Shown here: positions 6,999 through 14,958 of the stretch, one piece after another
How positions within the stretch are numbered: position 1 is the stretch's first letter
Layout: each line of letters begins with the position of its first letter
Assembly (NCBI GenBank): GCA_946885665.1
Contig: CAMPGT010000028.1
Coordinates: 1 to 23,155 of the forward strand
Length of the DNA stretch: 23,155 nucleotides
Reading direction: 5' to 3'
Origin: an uncultured Chitinophagaceae bacterium
Lineage (GTDB): Bacteria; Bacteroidota; Bacteroidia; Chitinophagales; Chitinophagaceae
Translations under genes and position numbers: made by a program
The notes under the pieces: generated by a model
Databases searched by the model: none
What the model was told of the DNA's origin: nothing
What the model saw: the letters and a program-made list of their open reading frames with translations, nothing else

Positions 6999-7919
6999 TT
7001 AACCATTTTTATCTGCCAGCAGGGTAAGCAATACCACTGCCAGGTAAATATAGCTTCCAAACATCACTCGCCTTGCCGCTTTCACCGTCATTTGCCGGTA
7101 GAGCTGAACGCACAGCCATACCATGTAGAGGTTTGCCGCAAGTACGATCCAAAAGCTTACCACGCCGCTCATTCCCGCCAGGTAGGGAAGCACCCCGATA
7201 GGTACCAGCACCAGCGAATAAATGACCGACTGTATCGCCGAGTATTTTGTGGGCCCTTCGACCGAAGGCATCAGTTTGAACCCTGCTTTCGCATAGTCGC
7301 TATGCGCTATCCAGGCGATGGCCCAGAAGTGCGGGAACTGCCAGAAGAACTGGATCGCAAAAAGTATCCATCCTCCTGCCGTCAACTGATCCTGCCCCGC
7401 GGCCCAGCCGATAAGGCAGGGCAAAGCTCCGGGAACCGCACCCACCAGCACCGACACCGAGCTTTTCCTTTTCAGGGGTGTGTACATAAACGCGTACACG
7501 AACCAGCTCACAGCCGCAATGACTGCCGACAGCGGGTTAAAGAAATGCCACAATATCGCTGCACCTCCCAAACCTGCCACCGCCGCAAATGTCCATCCTT
7601 CGGAAGGACTCATCCTCCCCGAAGCTACGGGCCTTTTTGCGGTGCGCTTCATTAACGCGTCGGTATCCTTCTCCACCACCTGGTTAACCGCGTTGGCGCT
7701 GCCTGTGACCATTAATCCTGCAGTAAACAGGAGAATGATCATGAGCCAGTCATACTCGACAACTTTTGGAGCAAGGAGGTAGCTGACAACTGCTGAAAAG
7801 ACGACCATGAAACTCAGGCTGAACTTTATCAGCATCATGTAATCCCTGATCTTGCTCGCTATTGTAAAAGAACTAGTTGGTTTATCACCCATTGCCTTTA
7901 TATCAATGGGGCTTTTCAT
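6999..7919 (-). CDS. ctaB: Protoheme IX farnesyltransferase (heme O synthase)
   Basis: A 306-residue UbiA-type prenyltransferase that adds farnesyl to heme b to make heme O, the precursor of heme A for the oxidase. The polyprenyl-diphosphate/Mg site is clear: N79-x3-E83-x-D85-x-D87 within NQVVEKDTDALMKRTAKRP. The second polar loop, IAHSDYAKAGFKLMP, follows the HFWAIAWI helix as expected. About nine hydrophobic helices are visible. As reported it overlaps the coxA stop by 17 bases; an internal ATG at 7892 (MGDKPTSSF) would leave a 10-base gap with an AAAGG just upstream and is an equally good start. Heme A synthase, which acts next, is not in this window. Confidence 0.94.
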   Translation of the reverse strand: MKSPIDIKAMGDKPTSSFTIASKIRDYMMLIKFSLSFMVVFSAVVSYLLAPKVVEYDWLMIILLFTAGLMVTGSANAVNQVVEKDTDALMKRTAKRPVASGRMSPSEGWTFAAVAGLGGAAILWHFFNPLSAVIAAVSWFVYAFMYTPLKRKSSVSVLVGAVPGALPCLIGWAAGQDQLTAGGWILFAIQFFWQFPHFWAIAWIAHSDYAKAGFKLMPSVEGPTKYSAIQSVIYSLVLVPIGVLPYLAGMSGVVSFWIVLAANLYMVWLCVQLYRQMTVKAARRVMFGSYIYLAVVLLTLLADKNG

Positions 7920-9726
7920 CGGGCATCACCGGTTCAGTTTGAGAAATGAATTCTCTGCCATCTTTACTGTAATCATAGGGCCAGCGGTGAACTTCCGGAA
8001 TTTCTCCGGGCCAGTTACCATGACCGGGATGGATCGGCGCTGTCCATTCGAGCGTGGTTGCGCCCCATGGATTCAGCACCATAACCCTTCTACCCTTGAA
8101 AATGGAATAGAAGAAGTTAAAGATGAACATCAACTGAACGGCAAATACTACCATTGCCACTGTTGAAATAAACTTATTGAGATCAGCAAACTGGTTGAAC
8201 GATTCCCAGTTGCTGTAATCGAGATAACGGCGCGGCATCCCTGCAAGACCTTCGTAGTGCATGGGCCAGAAGATCAGGTAAGACCCGATCAATGTGACCC
8301 AAAAGTGGATGTACGACATGGTATTGTTCATGTAGCGCCCGAACATTTTCGGGAACCAGTGATAAATACCGGCAAACATGCCAAAGAATCCCGCAACGCC
8401 CATCACAATGTGGAAGTGCGCGATTACGAAATAGGTATCGTGCAGATGTATGTCAAGTGTTGAGTTTCCAACGAAAATACCGGTTAGTCCACCGGAAATG
8501 AACAGGCTCACAAAGCCTATTGAGAACATCATGCCCGGAGTAAACCGGAGGTTCCCTTTCCAGATAGTGGTTAGCCAGTTAAATACTTTTATCGCTGATG
8601 GTATGGCAATCAGCAGCGTCAGCAGTACGAACACCGATCCCAGGAAAGGATTCAAACCGCTCACGAACATGTGGTGCGCCCACACCAGGAAGGCCAGTAT
8701 CGCAATCGCAAACAGCGAACCCACCATCGCCATGTAGCCGAATATCGGTTTCCTTGCATTCACACTCATCACCTCCGACACAATACCCATGGCCGGTAGG
8801 ATGATAATATATACCTCAGGGTGACCCAGGAACCAGAACAAGTGTTGGTAGAGGATCGCACTTCCGCCTTCGTTAGGCAGCGCAGTTTGTGTGGACGCCA
8901 GGTAGATATCCGAAAGGAAGAAGCTGGTGCCGGCGTGGCGGTCGAACAGCAAAAGAATGAAGCCCGACAGCAGTACCGGGAACGAAAGCACACCCAGAAC
9001 GGCAGTGAAGAACAGCGCCCAGATGGTGAGCGGCAGCCTTGTCATGCTCATTCCTTTTGTGCGCATATTGAGGATCGTGGAAATATAGTTCAGACCGCCG
9101 AGCAGTGACGACACAACAAACAGTGCCATGGCCGTCAGCCAAAGGTCTGCACCCACCCTTGACCCGGGCGAGGCATCTCCAAGGGCGCTAAGCGGTGGAT
9201 AAGCCGTCCATCCTCCTGCAAAAGGACCTGTTTGCACGAAAAGAGAAGAGAACATGATGACGCTGGCAATAAAGAAGAACCAGTAAGAAAGCATGTTCAG
9301 GAACGGCGAGGCCATATCCCTTGCACCAATTTGCAACGGAATAAGATAGTTGGCGAACGTTCCGCTCAAACCGCCGGTGAGTACGAAGAACACGAGAACG
9401 GTGCCATGCATTGTAACCAGCGCGTAATAAGATTCAGCGGATATTTTGCCTCCCGGCGCCCAGCGCCCAAGCAGATCTTCGAGTATCGGGAAAGCCTGGT
9501 CGGGATACCCGAGTTGCAACCTGAACAGCACTGACATCAATCCACCGATGACGGCCCACGCCATACCGGTGATCAGGAATTGCCTGGCGATCATTTTATG
9601 ATCCTGGCTAAATACATATTTCGTGATGAACGTGTCCTTGTGATGATGTACGTGATGCTCATCATGGTGCGCCTCATGAGTTGTTATTACCTCCGGGTGG
9701 CTATGCATTGCAGCGTCGTTGCTCAT
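7903..9726 (-). CDS. coxA: Cytochrome c oxidase subunit I
   Basis: A 607-residue catalytic subunit of an A-family heme-copper oxidase; it reduces O2 to water and pumps protons. Metal ligands are all present: His107 (low-spin heme) in VTMHGTVLVFF, the CuB His302 cross-linked to Tyr306 in GHPEVY, CuB His351-His352 in WAHHMFVSG, and the heme pair His437/His439 in FVIAHFHIVMG. The GHPEVY glutamate-tyrosine motif is that of canonical A-type enzymes. About twelve helices are visible. Its first 30 residues are unusual, with ten His (positions 8-29) before the conserved core begins. The gene follows coxB by 37 bases and overlaps the heme O synthase reading frame by 17. Confidence 0.97.
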   Translation of the reverse strand: MSNDAAMHSHPEVITTHEAHHDEHHVHHHKDTFITKYVFSQDHKMIARQFLITGMAWAVIGGLMSVLFRLQLGYPDQAFPILEDLLGRWAPGGKISAESYYALVTMHGTVLVFFVLTGGLSGTFANYLIPLQIGARDMASPFLNMLSYWFFFIASVIMFSSLFVQTGPFAGGWTAYPPLSALGDASPGSRVGADLWLTAMALFVVSSLLGGLNYISTILNMRTKGMSMTRLPLTIWALFFTAVLGVLSFPVLLSGFILLLFDRHAGTSFFLSDIYLASTQTALPNEGGSAILYQHLFWFLGHPEVYIIILPAMGIVSEVMSVNARKPIFGYMAMVGSLFAIAILAFLVWAHHMFVSGLNPFLGSVFVLLTLLIAIPSAIKVFNWLTTIWKGNLRFTPGMMFSIGFVSLFISGGLTGIFVGNSTLDIHLHDTYFVIAHFHIVMGVAGFFGMFAGIYHWFPKMFGRYMNNTMSYIHFWVTLIGSYLIFWPMHYEGLAGMPRRYLDYSNWESFNQFADLNKFISTVAMVVFAVQLMFIFNFFYSIFKGRRVMVLNPWGATTLEWTAPIHPGHGNWPGEIPEVHRWPYDYSKDGREFISQTEPVMPDEKPH

Positions 9727-9763
9727 GATAATTCTTTTTTATTGATCGGTTTTCGGGACCGGG

Positions 9764-10849
9764 TTATTGTTTTACTGCCACAGCAGATGCCGCCGGCGAT
9801 GTTTGCGCCGTTGCTGTCGTGTCTGCTGCTTGTTTGTTGGCGGGATCCTTTTCAGGAAACGCCAGGTAATAAGTTGGTTTCTGCCTGGCCCTCCAAAGAA
9901 TATACTCCGATGGAGTAACCACTTTCACGATGCCTTTCATTGAATAATGTCCATTACCACACATCTGGTCGCAGGCAATTTCATATTCGAACTTGCTATT
10001 ACCCGTGATCTTCCTCATCTCTTCTGTTGTGTACTTCGGTGTGAAATGCATGGTGGTGGGTGTGCCGGGAACCGCATCCATCTTCATGCGGAAATGCGGC
10101 AGGCCCACGTCATGAATCACATCCCTTGAAAATATATTGATCTTCACCGGCTGTCCCTTGATAAGGTAAAGCGCCTCCGTGGTTACGATGTCGTCATGAC
10201 TGTATTTGTCGTCCCAGATCAATCCGAGGTCGTTACTTTTCGTTTCGTCAATGTTCTTGTAATATCTTTTTCCGTAAACATTGTCCTTACCCGGGTAGCG
10301 GTAGATCCATCCAAACTGTTTGCCGGTAACTTCTACCTGCATGGCGTTCTTGGGCGCGTCGCCGGTGATGTTGTACCAGTAATATAATCCAAAGCCCACC
10401 AGTACGCAAAGTGCAATCGCAGGTACAGTGGTCCACAAAATTTCCCAGTTAGTATTATGCGGGTAGAAATAAGCTTTCCTCTTTTCAGAATACTGGTATT
10501 TGTAAGAGAACCAGAAAAGCAATATCTGCGTAATAAAGAAAACAACTCCGGTAACAGCTATGGTGATGAACATCATGGTGTCGATCTTTTCACCATGATC
10601 GGATGCCGACGGATAAGGCAGCAGGGTCTTATTGTAAAACAATTCGTGGCACCAGTATATCCCGATCAGGCCGAGTACCAGAAAAACCACCATCAGGAAC
10701 GCATTTACCCTGTTGCTTTGCTCGAAGGATTTTTTTTCACCTTTAAGAACGGAAACATACTCACTGGCCTTTGCAATCTGAAAAGTGATCAGAAAGCCAA
10801 GACCCAGAATCGCCAATAATAAAATCGCTGTAGTTGACATGAGGATCAA
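9764..10849 (-). CDS. coxB: Cytochrome c oxidase subunit II with CuA site
   Basis: A 361-residue subunit that takes electrons from a c-type cytochrome through the binuclear CuA center and passes them to subunit I. CuA ligands are His246 in VIHDVGLPHF, then Cys293, Cys297, His301 and Met304 in CDQMCGNGHYSM. The residue between the two cysteines that is usually Glu is Gln295. The KQFGWIYRYPG motif (177-187) marks the start of the cupredoxin domain. Four hydrophobic helices are seen (about 8-26, 49-69, 92-114, 137-158), two more than in textbook subunit II. No C-terminal cytochrome c domain is fused; the tail is Ala/Thr/Pro-rich. A second start at 10840 (MSTTAILL) is possible. It follows actF by 39 bases. 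Confidence 0.95.
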   Translation of the reverse strand: MILMSTTAILLLAILGLGFLITFQIAKASEYVSVLKGEKKSFEQSNRVNAFLMVVFLVLGLIGIYWCHELFYNKTLLPYPSASDHGEKIDTMMFITIAVTGVVFFITQILLFWFSYKYQYSEKRKAYFYPHNTNWEILWTTVPAIALCVLVGFGLYYWYNITGDAPKNAMQVEVTGKQFGWIYRYPGKDNVYGKRYYKNIDETKSNDLGLIWDDKYSHDDIVTTEALYLIKGQPVKINIFSRDVIHDVGLPHFRMKMDAVPGTPTTMHFTPKYTTEEMRKITGNSKFEYEIACDQMCGNGHYSMKGIVKVVTPSEYILWRARQKPTYYLAFPEKDPANKQAADTTATAQTSPAASAVAVKQ

Positions 10850-10888
10850 AAATTTTTATACAACCAGGTTCTAGCCGTCAATTATAGG

Positions 10889-12124
10889 TTATGTATGGTG
10901 AATAATGCTCTCTTTAGTGAAGGGATGATTTTTTGCCACCAGCGGGTACTTGCTCATCACCCTTCCGGTCACCAGCATAATTATCCCAACAAAACCGAGA
11001 GCGATACCGAAATCGAACAGGTTCATGGCCACATGATCGGGTACCACGCTCGCAAACACCATCTGGTGAAAGTCGAGCCAGTGACCGAATAACATCAATA
11101 CCGCCATCATCGTCATCGTGCCATAGTTCCTCTTCGAATTTCTTCTCATCAAAATTAGTAAAGGTGCAAGGAAATTGATGATGAACATCATCCAGAACTC
11201 AAATGAATAGGCTCCTTCTATCCTTGGTTTGAAATAAACGGTTTCTTCCGGAATATTCGCGTACCATATCAGCATGAATTGTGCAAACCACAGGTATGCC
11301 CAAAAGATAGAGAACGCAAATATCAGTTTACCGATATCATGAATATGCTCCCTGTTGGTATATTCGAGATAACCGTTATTCTTCATAAATACCACAAACA
11401 GCAGCAGCAGCGCAAGTCCGGATACCCAGGTGCTCGCAAATGTGTACCAACTGTACATGGTTGAATACCAATGCGCATCAATGCTCATTAACCAGAGCCA
11501 GGGCATGGTTGACATTACAGTAAGCGCGAACCAAACGATAAACAAAGACGCCCATACTGTTTCTTTCCATATGAATTTCTTTCCTGCCTCAACACTCAAC
11601 GGTGCTTCATCGGTACTTCTCGAAAGGCTGCGCATCTTGTAGCCAAGCACTGCCCAAAGGCCAATCGTCAATACTGTCCAGATGGTGAAGTAGGTAACAT
11701 TCAAAAACGGCTGCTTGCCGCTGAGGATCGGATCGGCTGCCACAGCCTCTGTATCTGTCCAATGATAAATATGTGACATGTGATGGCCGCCGAATACGAT
11801 GGCAAGCAGGATAAGGAGTGTGATGAAACCGACTATCGGCAATGCTGCAGTTATCGCCTCGGCAACGCGCCTGAAAGCCAACTGCCAGCCTCCAAAAGCC
11901 AGGATGGTGGCGCAAATGAAAAACATACAGGCATTTATCGTCAAAAGAAAATAAACGCTGTTCTGCAACAGGCTTGCCCAGAACCTGGTCTTTTCATGCA
12001 TGTCGCCGGTGCCATACATCAGGAATCCCACGATCAGGGCAAGCACGCCTACGCCGATCAAACCGTATGACCAGTTTTTATACCTGCCCGGGATCTCAAA
12101 ATATTCTTTACTTGCCATCATCAA
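10889..12124 (-). CDS. actF: Alternative complex III subunit ActF
   Basis: A 411-residue integral membrane protein with about ten helices, the ActF subunit of quinol:cytochrome c oxidoreductase ACIII. In known ACIII structures ActF resembles the C-terminal helices of ActC and NrfD-type proteins, carries no cofactor, and is thought to hold a proton path. The segment KNWSYGLIGVGVLALIVGF opens the first helix; GGHHMSHIYHWTD, HWYSTMYSWYTFASTWVSG and the LIWYANIPEETVYF block are family-typical and His/Tyr-rich. Three consecutive start-region Met codons (12124, 12121, 12118) make the exact start uncertain by two residues. It follows actE by 22 bases and precedes coxB, joining the two halves of the cluster. 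Confidence 0.95.
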   Translation of the reverse strand: MMMASKEYFEIPGRYKNWSYGLIGVGVLALIVGFLMYGTGDMHEKTRFWASLLQNSVYFLLTINACMFFICATILAFGGWQLAFRRVAEAITAALPIVGFITLLILLAIVFGGHHMSHIYHWTDTEAVAADPILSGKQPFLNVTYFTIWTVLTIGLWAVLGYKMRSLSRSTDEAPLSVEAGKKFIWKETVWASLFIVWFALTVMSTMPWLWLMSIDAHWYSTMYSWYTFASTWVSGLALLLLFVVFMKNNGYLEYTNREHIHDIGKLIFAFSIFWAYLWFAQFMLIWYANIPEETVYFKPRIEGAYSFEFWMMFIINFLAPLLILMRRNSKRNYGTMTMMAVLMLFGHWLDFHQMVFASVVPDHVAMNLFDFGIALGFVGIIMLVTGRVMSKYPLVAKNHPFTKESIIHHT

Positions 12125-12146
12125 TATTTTTCTTTTCTAAACCTTT

Positions 12147-12794
12147 TTACATTTTAGCTTTTGCCACCGCTGCCGTATCGGTTGACGTTGAATCACCACC
12201 TGTACCACCGCCCTTTCCGGCTTCTTTCGCTTTGATAAAGTGAACGATCATCCATCTTTGCTTTGTGCTCAGTTGCGGACCATAAGGCCCCATCTGGCCC
12301 TTGCCATAGGTGATCGAATAAAACATTTGTCCTTCCGGCATGGTGGTCACCACCGGATCGCTCACCAGGTTTCTCGGTGCAGCCGCAAACGGTCCGTTTC
12401 CTCCGTTATAGAGAGGACCGTTGCCATCTAATTTCTGGCCATGACAGATGCCGCAATTCACCAGGTACAACCTTTCGGCCTCTTTCATCTCTGCCGCTTT
12501 CAGCGCAGGCAAAGGATTGGGGATCTGTTTGGCCAGCACATAGTTAGTCGAGTCGCCAGCGGCATCCTTGGCCAGCGGGAAAGGAAGCAGTTCTCCTCTC
12601 TTGATGGTTCCCGGTACCGGCAGCCTGGTGTAGCGTATGCCGTGCGAATCAAGATTTGCTGTTGACGCATACGTTTCATATGCCCTGCTTGGGTTCATAT
12701 CAGGCATGTAATTCCTTCTCTGCGTTTTGTGGTCCGAGCAGCCCCAGGCAACCACGCCAAGAATCAAAACTGATATGATCGATATTTTTTTCAT
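12147..12794 (-). CDS. actE: Alternative complex III monoheme cytochrome c lipoprotein ActE
   Basis: A 215-residue c-type cytochrome. The N-terminus is a lipoprotein-type signal with the candidate acylated Cys19 (AWGC-SDH), anchoring it on the periplasmic face. A single heme site CGICHG (Cys114, Cys117, His118) is present; the likely axial Met is in GKGQMGPYG (Met168), with other Met nearby. The region before the heme, with PNMN-like PDMNPSRAYE and YTRLPVPGTIKRGE, is typical of ActE. In ACIII, ActE takes electrons from the ActA hemes toward the acceptor, which could here be the CuA site of CoxB or the extra heme domain of ActA. The C-terminal tail is Gly/Thr/Ala-rich. The gap after actD is 60 bases. 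Confidence 0.94.
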   Translation of the reverse strand: MKKISIISVLILGVVAWGCSDHKTQRRNYMPDMNPSRAYETYASTANLDSHGIRYTRLPVPGTIKRGELLPFPLAKDAAGDSTNYVLAKQIPNPLPALKAAEMKEAERLYLVNCGICHGQKLDGNGPLYNGGNGPFAAAPRNLVSDPVVTTMPEGQMFYSITYGKGQMGPYGPQLSTKQRWMIVHFIKAKEAGKGGGTGGDSTSTDTAAVAKAKM

Positions 12795-12854
12795 CCCTTA
12801 TTATTCTCTTTTTAGTGGGGGATACCGCGTTCAGTGCGTCCCTTCTAATAATAT

Positions 12855-13430
12855 TTATTGTGCGGCGGTTCTCAGTTTCTGTTCCTTGTCGTACCGGCCG
12901 AGCCACCATCCTGTTTCTGCATGCTGCACGTTAATTTCAGTGGCGCCGATACTGGTCATGAAATCGCTCACCTCATTTTCATCGTTCTTTGAACAGTCGA
13001 TCACCATTACAAACTTGTCGTCGGTGGACCTGAGGTGAAAGTGGTGCTTTCTCACAAAGGGTGCCAGTTGGCACAAGTAGCAGAAAGTGATCACCATTCC
13101 AATTGCCGAAAACAGTACCGTTAGCTCAAACATGATCGGTATCCAGGCGGGCAACGCAAAATGTGGCTTACCACCGATGTTCAGCGGCCAGTCGAGCGTA
13201 AAGATCCACGTCATAAAACCGAAGGCCACCGACGTACCCGTAATAGCGTACAAAAAGCCCGCCGTGTGAATGCTGGTGTCGCGAAGGCCCATCTCAGTGT
13301 CAAGTCCATGAATCGGGAAGGGCGTATAAACATCGTGCAGGCGGTAGCCCGACTTGCGTACGCGCTTCACCGCACTAAACAACGTATGTTCTTCTTCAAA
13401 GACACCGACAACAAATTTTTTTATAGACAT
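12855..13430 (-). CDS. actD: Alternative complex III subunit ActD (DUF3341)
   Basis: A 191-residue DUF3341 protein, the ActD subunit. The N-terminal part is a soluble domain with the typical FVVGVFEEEHTLFSAVKRVR start and the YTPFPIHGLDTEMGLRDT segment. Two hydrophobic helices follow (about 58-78 and 97-120), then a C-terminal soluble domain with DDKFVMVIDCS. ActD carries no cofactor and is structural in ACIII. Length is normal. It lies 31 bases after actC and before actE, the standard act order. Nothing unusual is seen. Confidence 0.93.
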   Translation of the reverse strand: MSIKKFVVGVFEEEHTLFSAVKRVRKSGYRLHDVYTPFPIHGLDTEMGLRDTSIHTAGFLYAITGTSVAFGFMTWIFTLDWPLNIGGKPHFALPAWIPIMFELTVLFSAIGMVITFCYLCQLAPFVRKHHFHLRSTDDKFVMVIDCSKNDENEVSDFMTSIGATEINVQHAETGWWLGRYDKEQKLRTAAQ

Positions 13431-13461
13431 TTCAACTCAATTGTTATTCAAAATGATCGTA

Positions 13462-14913
13462 CTAGTGATGCTCGCCAACTGTTTCGAGGTACATCACATC
13501 AGAATCCTTTTTCTCGACAGTATCCATTTTCTCTTTGTAAACAGCGCCCGACTTCTTCAGTATGTGCTTGATTTCGGCAATGGCGATTACCGGGAAGAAT
13601 TTGGAGAACAGGAAGTAAAGGGTAAAGAACAATCCAAACGTTCCCAGGTAAAATCCAATCTCGTAAATGGATGGCGAATAATAGGTGCTCCAGCTGCTGG
13701 GGAGATAATCGCGATAAATAGAGGTCACGATAATCACGAAGCGCTCGAACCACATGCCTATGTTCACGATCACCGACATGAAGAAGGTAACCGCTATGTT
13801 GCGTCTCATTTTCCTGAACCAGAAAACCTGCGGCGACAATACGTTACAGCTCATCATCAGGAAGTAACTCCACCCATAGGGGCTGAAGGGATTTGCACGG
13901 CTTTGCATGAAGGCCCATCCTTCGTATTGGTTTTGTGAGTACCAGGCCACGAACAATTCCGTGAGGTAAGCAATACCAACGATCGAGCCCGTCAGCACAA
14001 TTACCTTGTTCATCACCTCGATATGTTCAAGTGTAATATATTCTTCGAGGCTCAGCACTTTTCTCGTCACGAGCAAAAGCGTCTGTACCATCGCAAAACC
14101 AGAGAAGATCGCCCCCGCAACGAAGTAAGGGGGGAAGATGGTGGTGTGCCATCCCGGAATAACGGAAGTGGCGAAGTCGAATGATACCACCGTGTGCACG
14201 GACAATACCAGCGGTGTACTCAGGCCCGCAAGAACCAGCGAGAGACTTTCATGCCGCTGCCAGTGTTTTGTTGACCCCGTCCATCCGAAAGAGACGATGC
14301 CGTACATGTATTTCCTCCATTTCAGCTTGGCGCGGTCACGAACCGTTGCCAGGTCGGGGATAAGCCCGGTGTACCAGAACAATAATGAAACGGTGAAGTA
14401 AGTAGAGATCGCGAACACGTCCCAAAGCAGCGGTGAGTTGAAGTTCACCCACAACGGGCCGCGCGTGTTGGGATAGGGAAGTACGAAGAAAGCCATCCAC
14501 ACCCTGCCCATGTGCCAGATCGGAAACTGACCGGCGCACATTACCGCAAAGATCGTCATCGCCTCTGCCGCACGGTTAACGCCTGTTCTCCAGCCCTGCC
14601 TGAACAGCAAAAGGATCGCGGAGATGAGCGTACCTGCGTGACCAATACCCACCCACCAAACGAAGTTGGTGATATCCCAACCCCAACCAACCGTCTTGTT
14701 CAGGTTCCATTGACCTATTCCATATCTCACTTCACGATAAACCGAGTACACTCCGAAAAGCAACAGGACAACGGCAACCAGGAAGCCGATCCACCACAAC
14801 TTGCTTGGACGCGCTTCTATGGGTCGCACAATATCCTCTGTAACCTGGTGATAATCCTTATCACCATTGATGAGCGGCGCCCTTGCCTGTGATTCATATC
14901 TGATTAACGACAT
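13462..14913 (-). CDS. actC: Alternative complex III quinol-binding subunit ActC (NrfD-like)
   Basis: A 483-residue NrfD/PsrC-like membrane protein with about ten helices. In ACIII it forms the menaquinol oxidation site on the periplasmic side, next to the Fe-S domain of ActB. Family signatures are WGWDITNFVWWVGIGHAGTL in two conserved helices, the SLVLAGLSTPLVLSVHTVVSFDFA stretch with a buried His and Asp, and GWHTTIFPPYFVAGAIFSG. The N-terminal 25 residues are cytoplasmic and hydrophilic. The tail is charged with a short His-His end. It follows actB by 45 bases. Confidence 0.95.
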   Translation of the reverse strand: MSLIRYESQARAPLINGDKDYHQVTEDIVRPIEARPSKLWWIGFLVAVVLLLFGVYSVYREVRYGIGQWNLNKTVGWGWDITNFVWWVGIGHAGTLISAILLLFRQGWRTGVNRAAEAMTIFAVMCAGQFPIWHMGRVWMAFFVLPYPNTRGPLWVNFNSPLLWDVFAISTYFTVSLLFWYTGLIPDLATVRDRAKLKWRKYMYGIVSFGWTGSTKHWQRHESLSLVLAGLSTPLVLSVHTVVSFDFATSVIPGWHTTIFPPYFVAGAIFSGFAMVQTLLLVTRKVLSLEEYITLEHIEVMNKVIVLTGSIVGIAYLTELFVAWYSQNQYEGWAFMQSRANPFSPYGWSYFLMMSCNVLSPQVFWFRKMRRNIAVTFFMSVIVNIGMWFERFVIIVTSIYRDYLPSSWSTYYSPSIYEIGFYLGTFGLFFTLYFLFSKFFPVIAIAEIKHILKKSGAVYKEKMDTVEKKDSDVMYLETVGEHH

Positions 14914-14958
14914 AATAAAAACTTTGTTCGTAACTCGTTTTACTTCTTTACAACTTAA

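Noticed and set aside
6465..7655. 396-residue plus-strand open frame opposite the first subunit III gene and ctaB
   Set aside because: It is antisense to two well-supported genes, and its translation is rich in His, Arg, Gln, Pro and Cys with no recognisable domain, as expected of a shadow frame.
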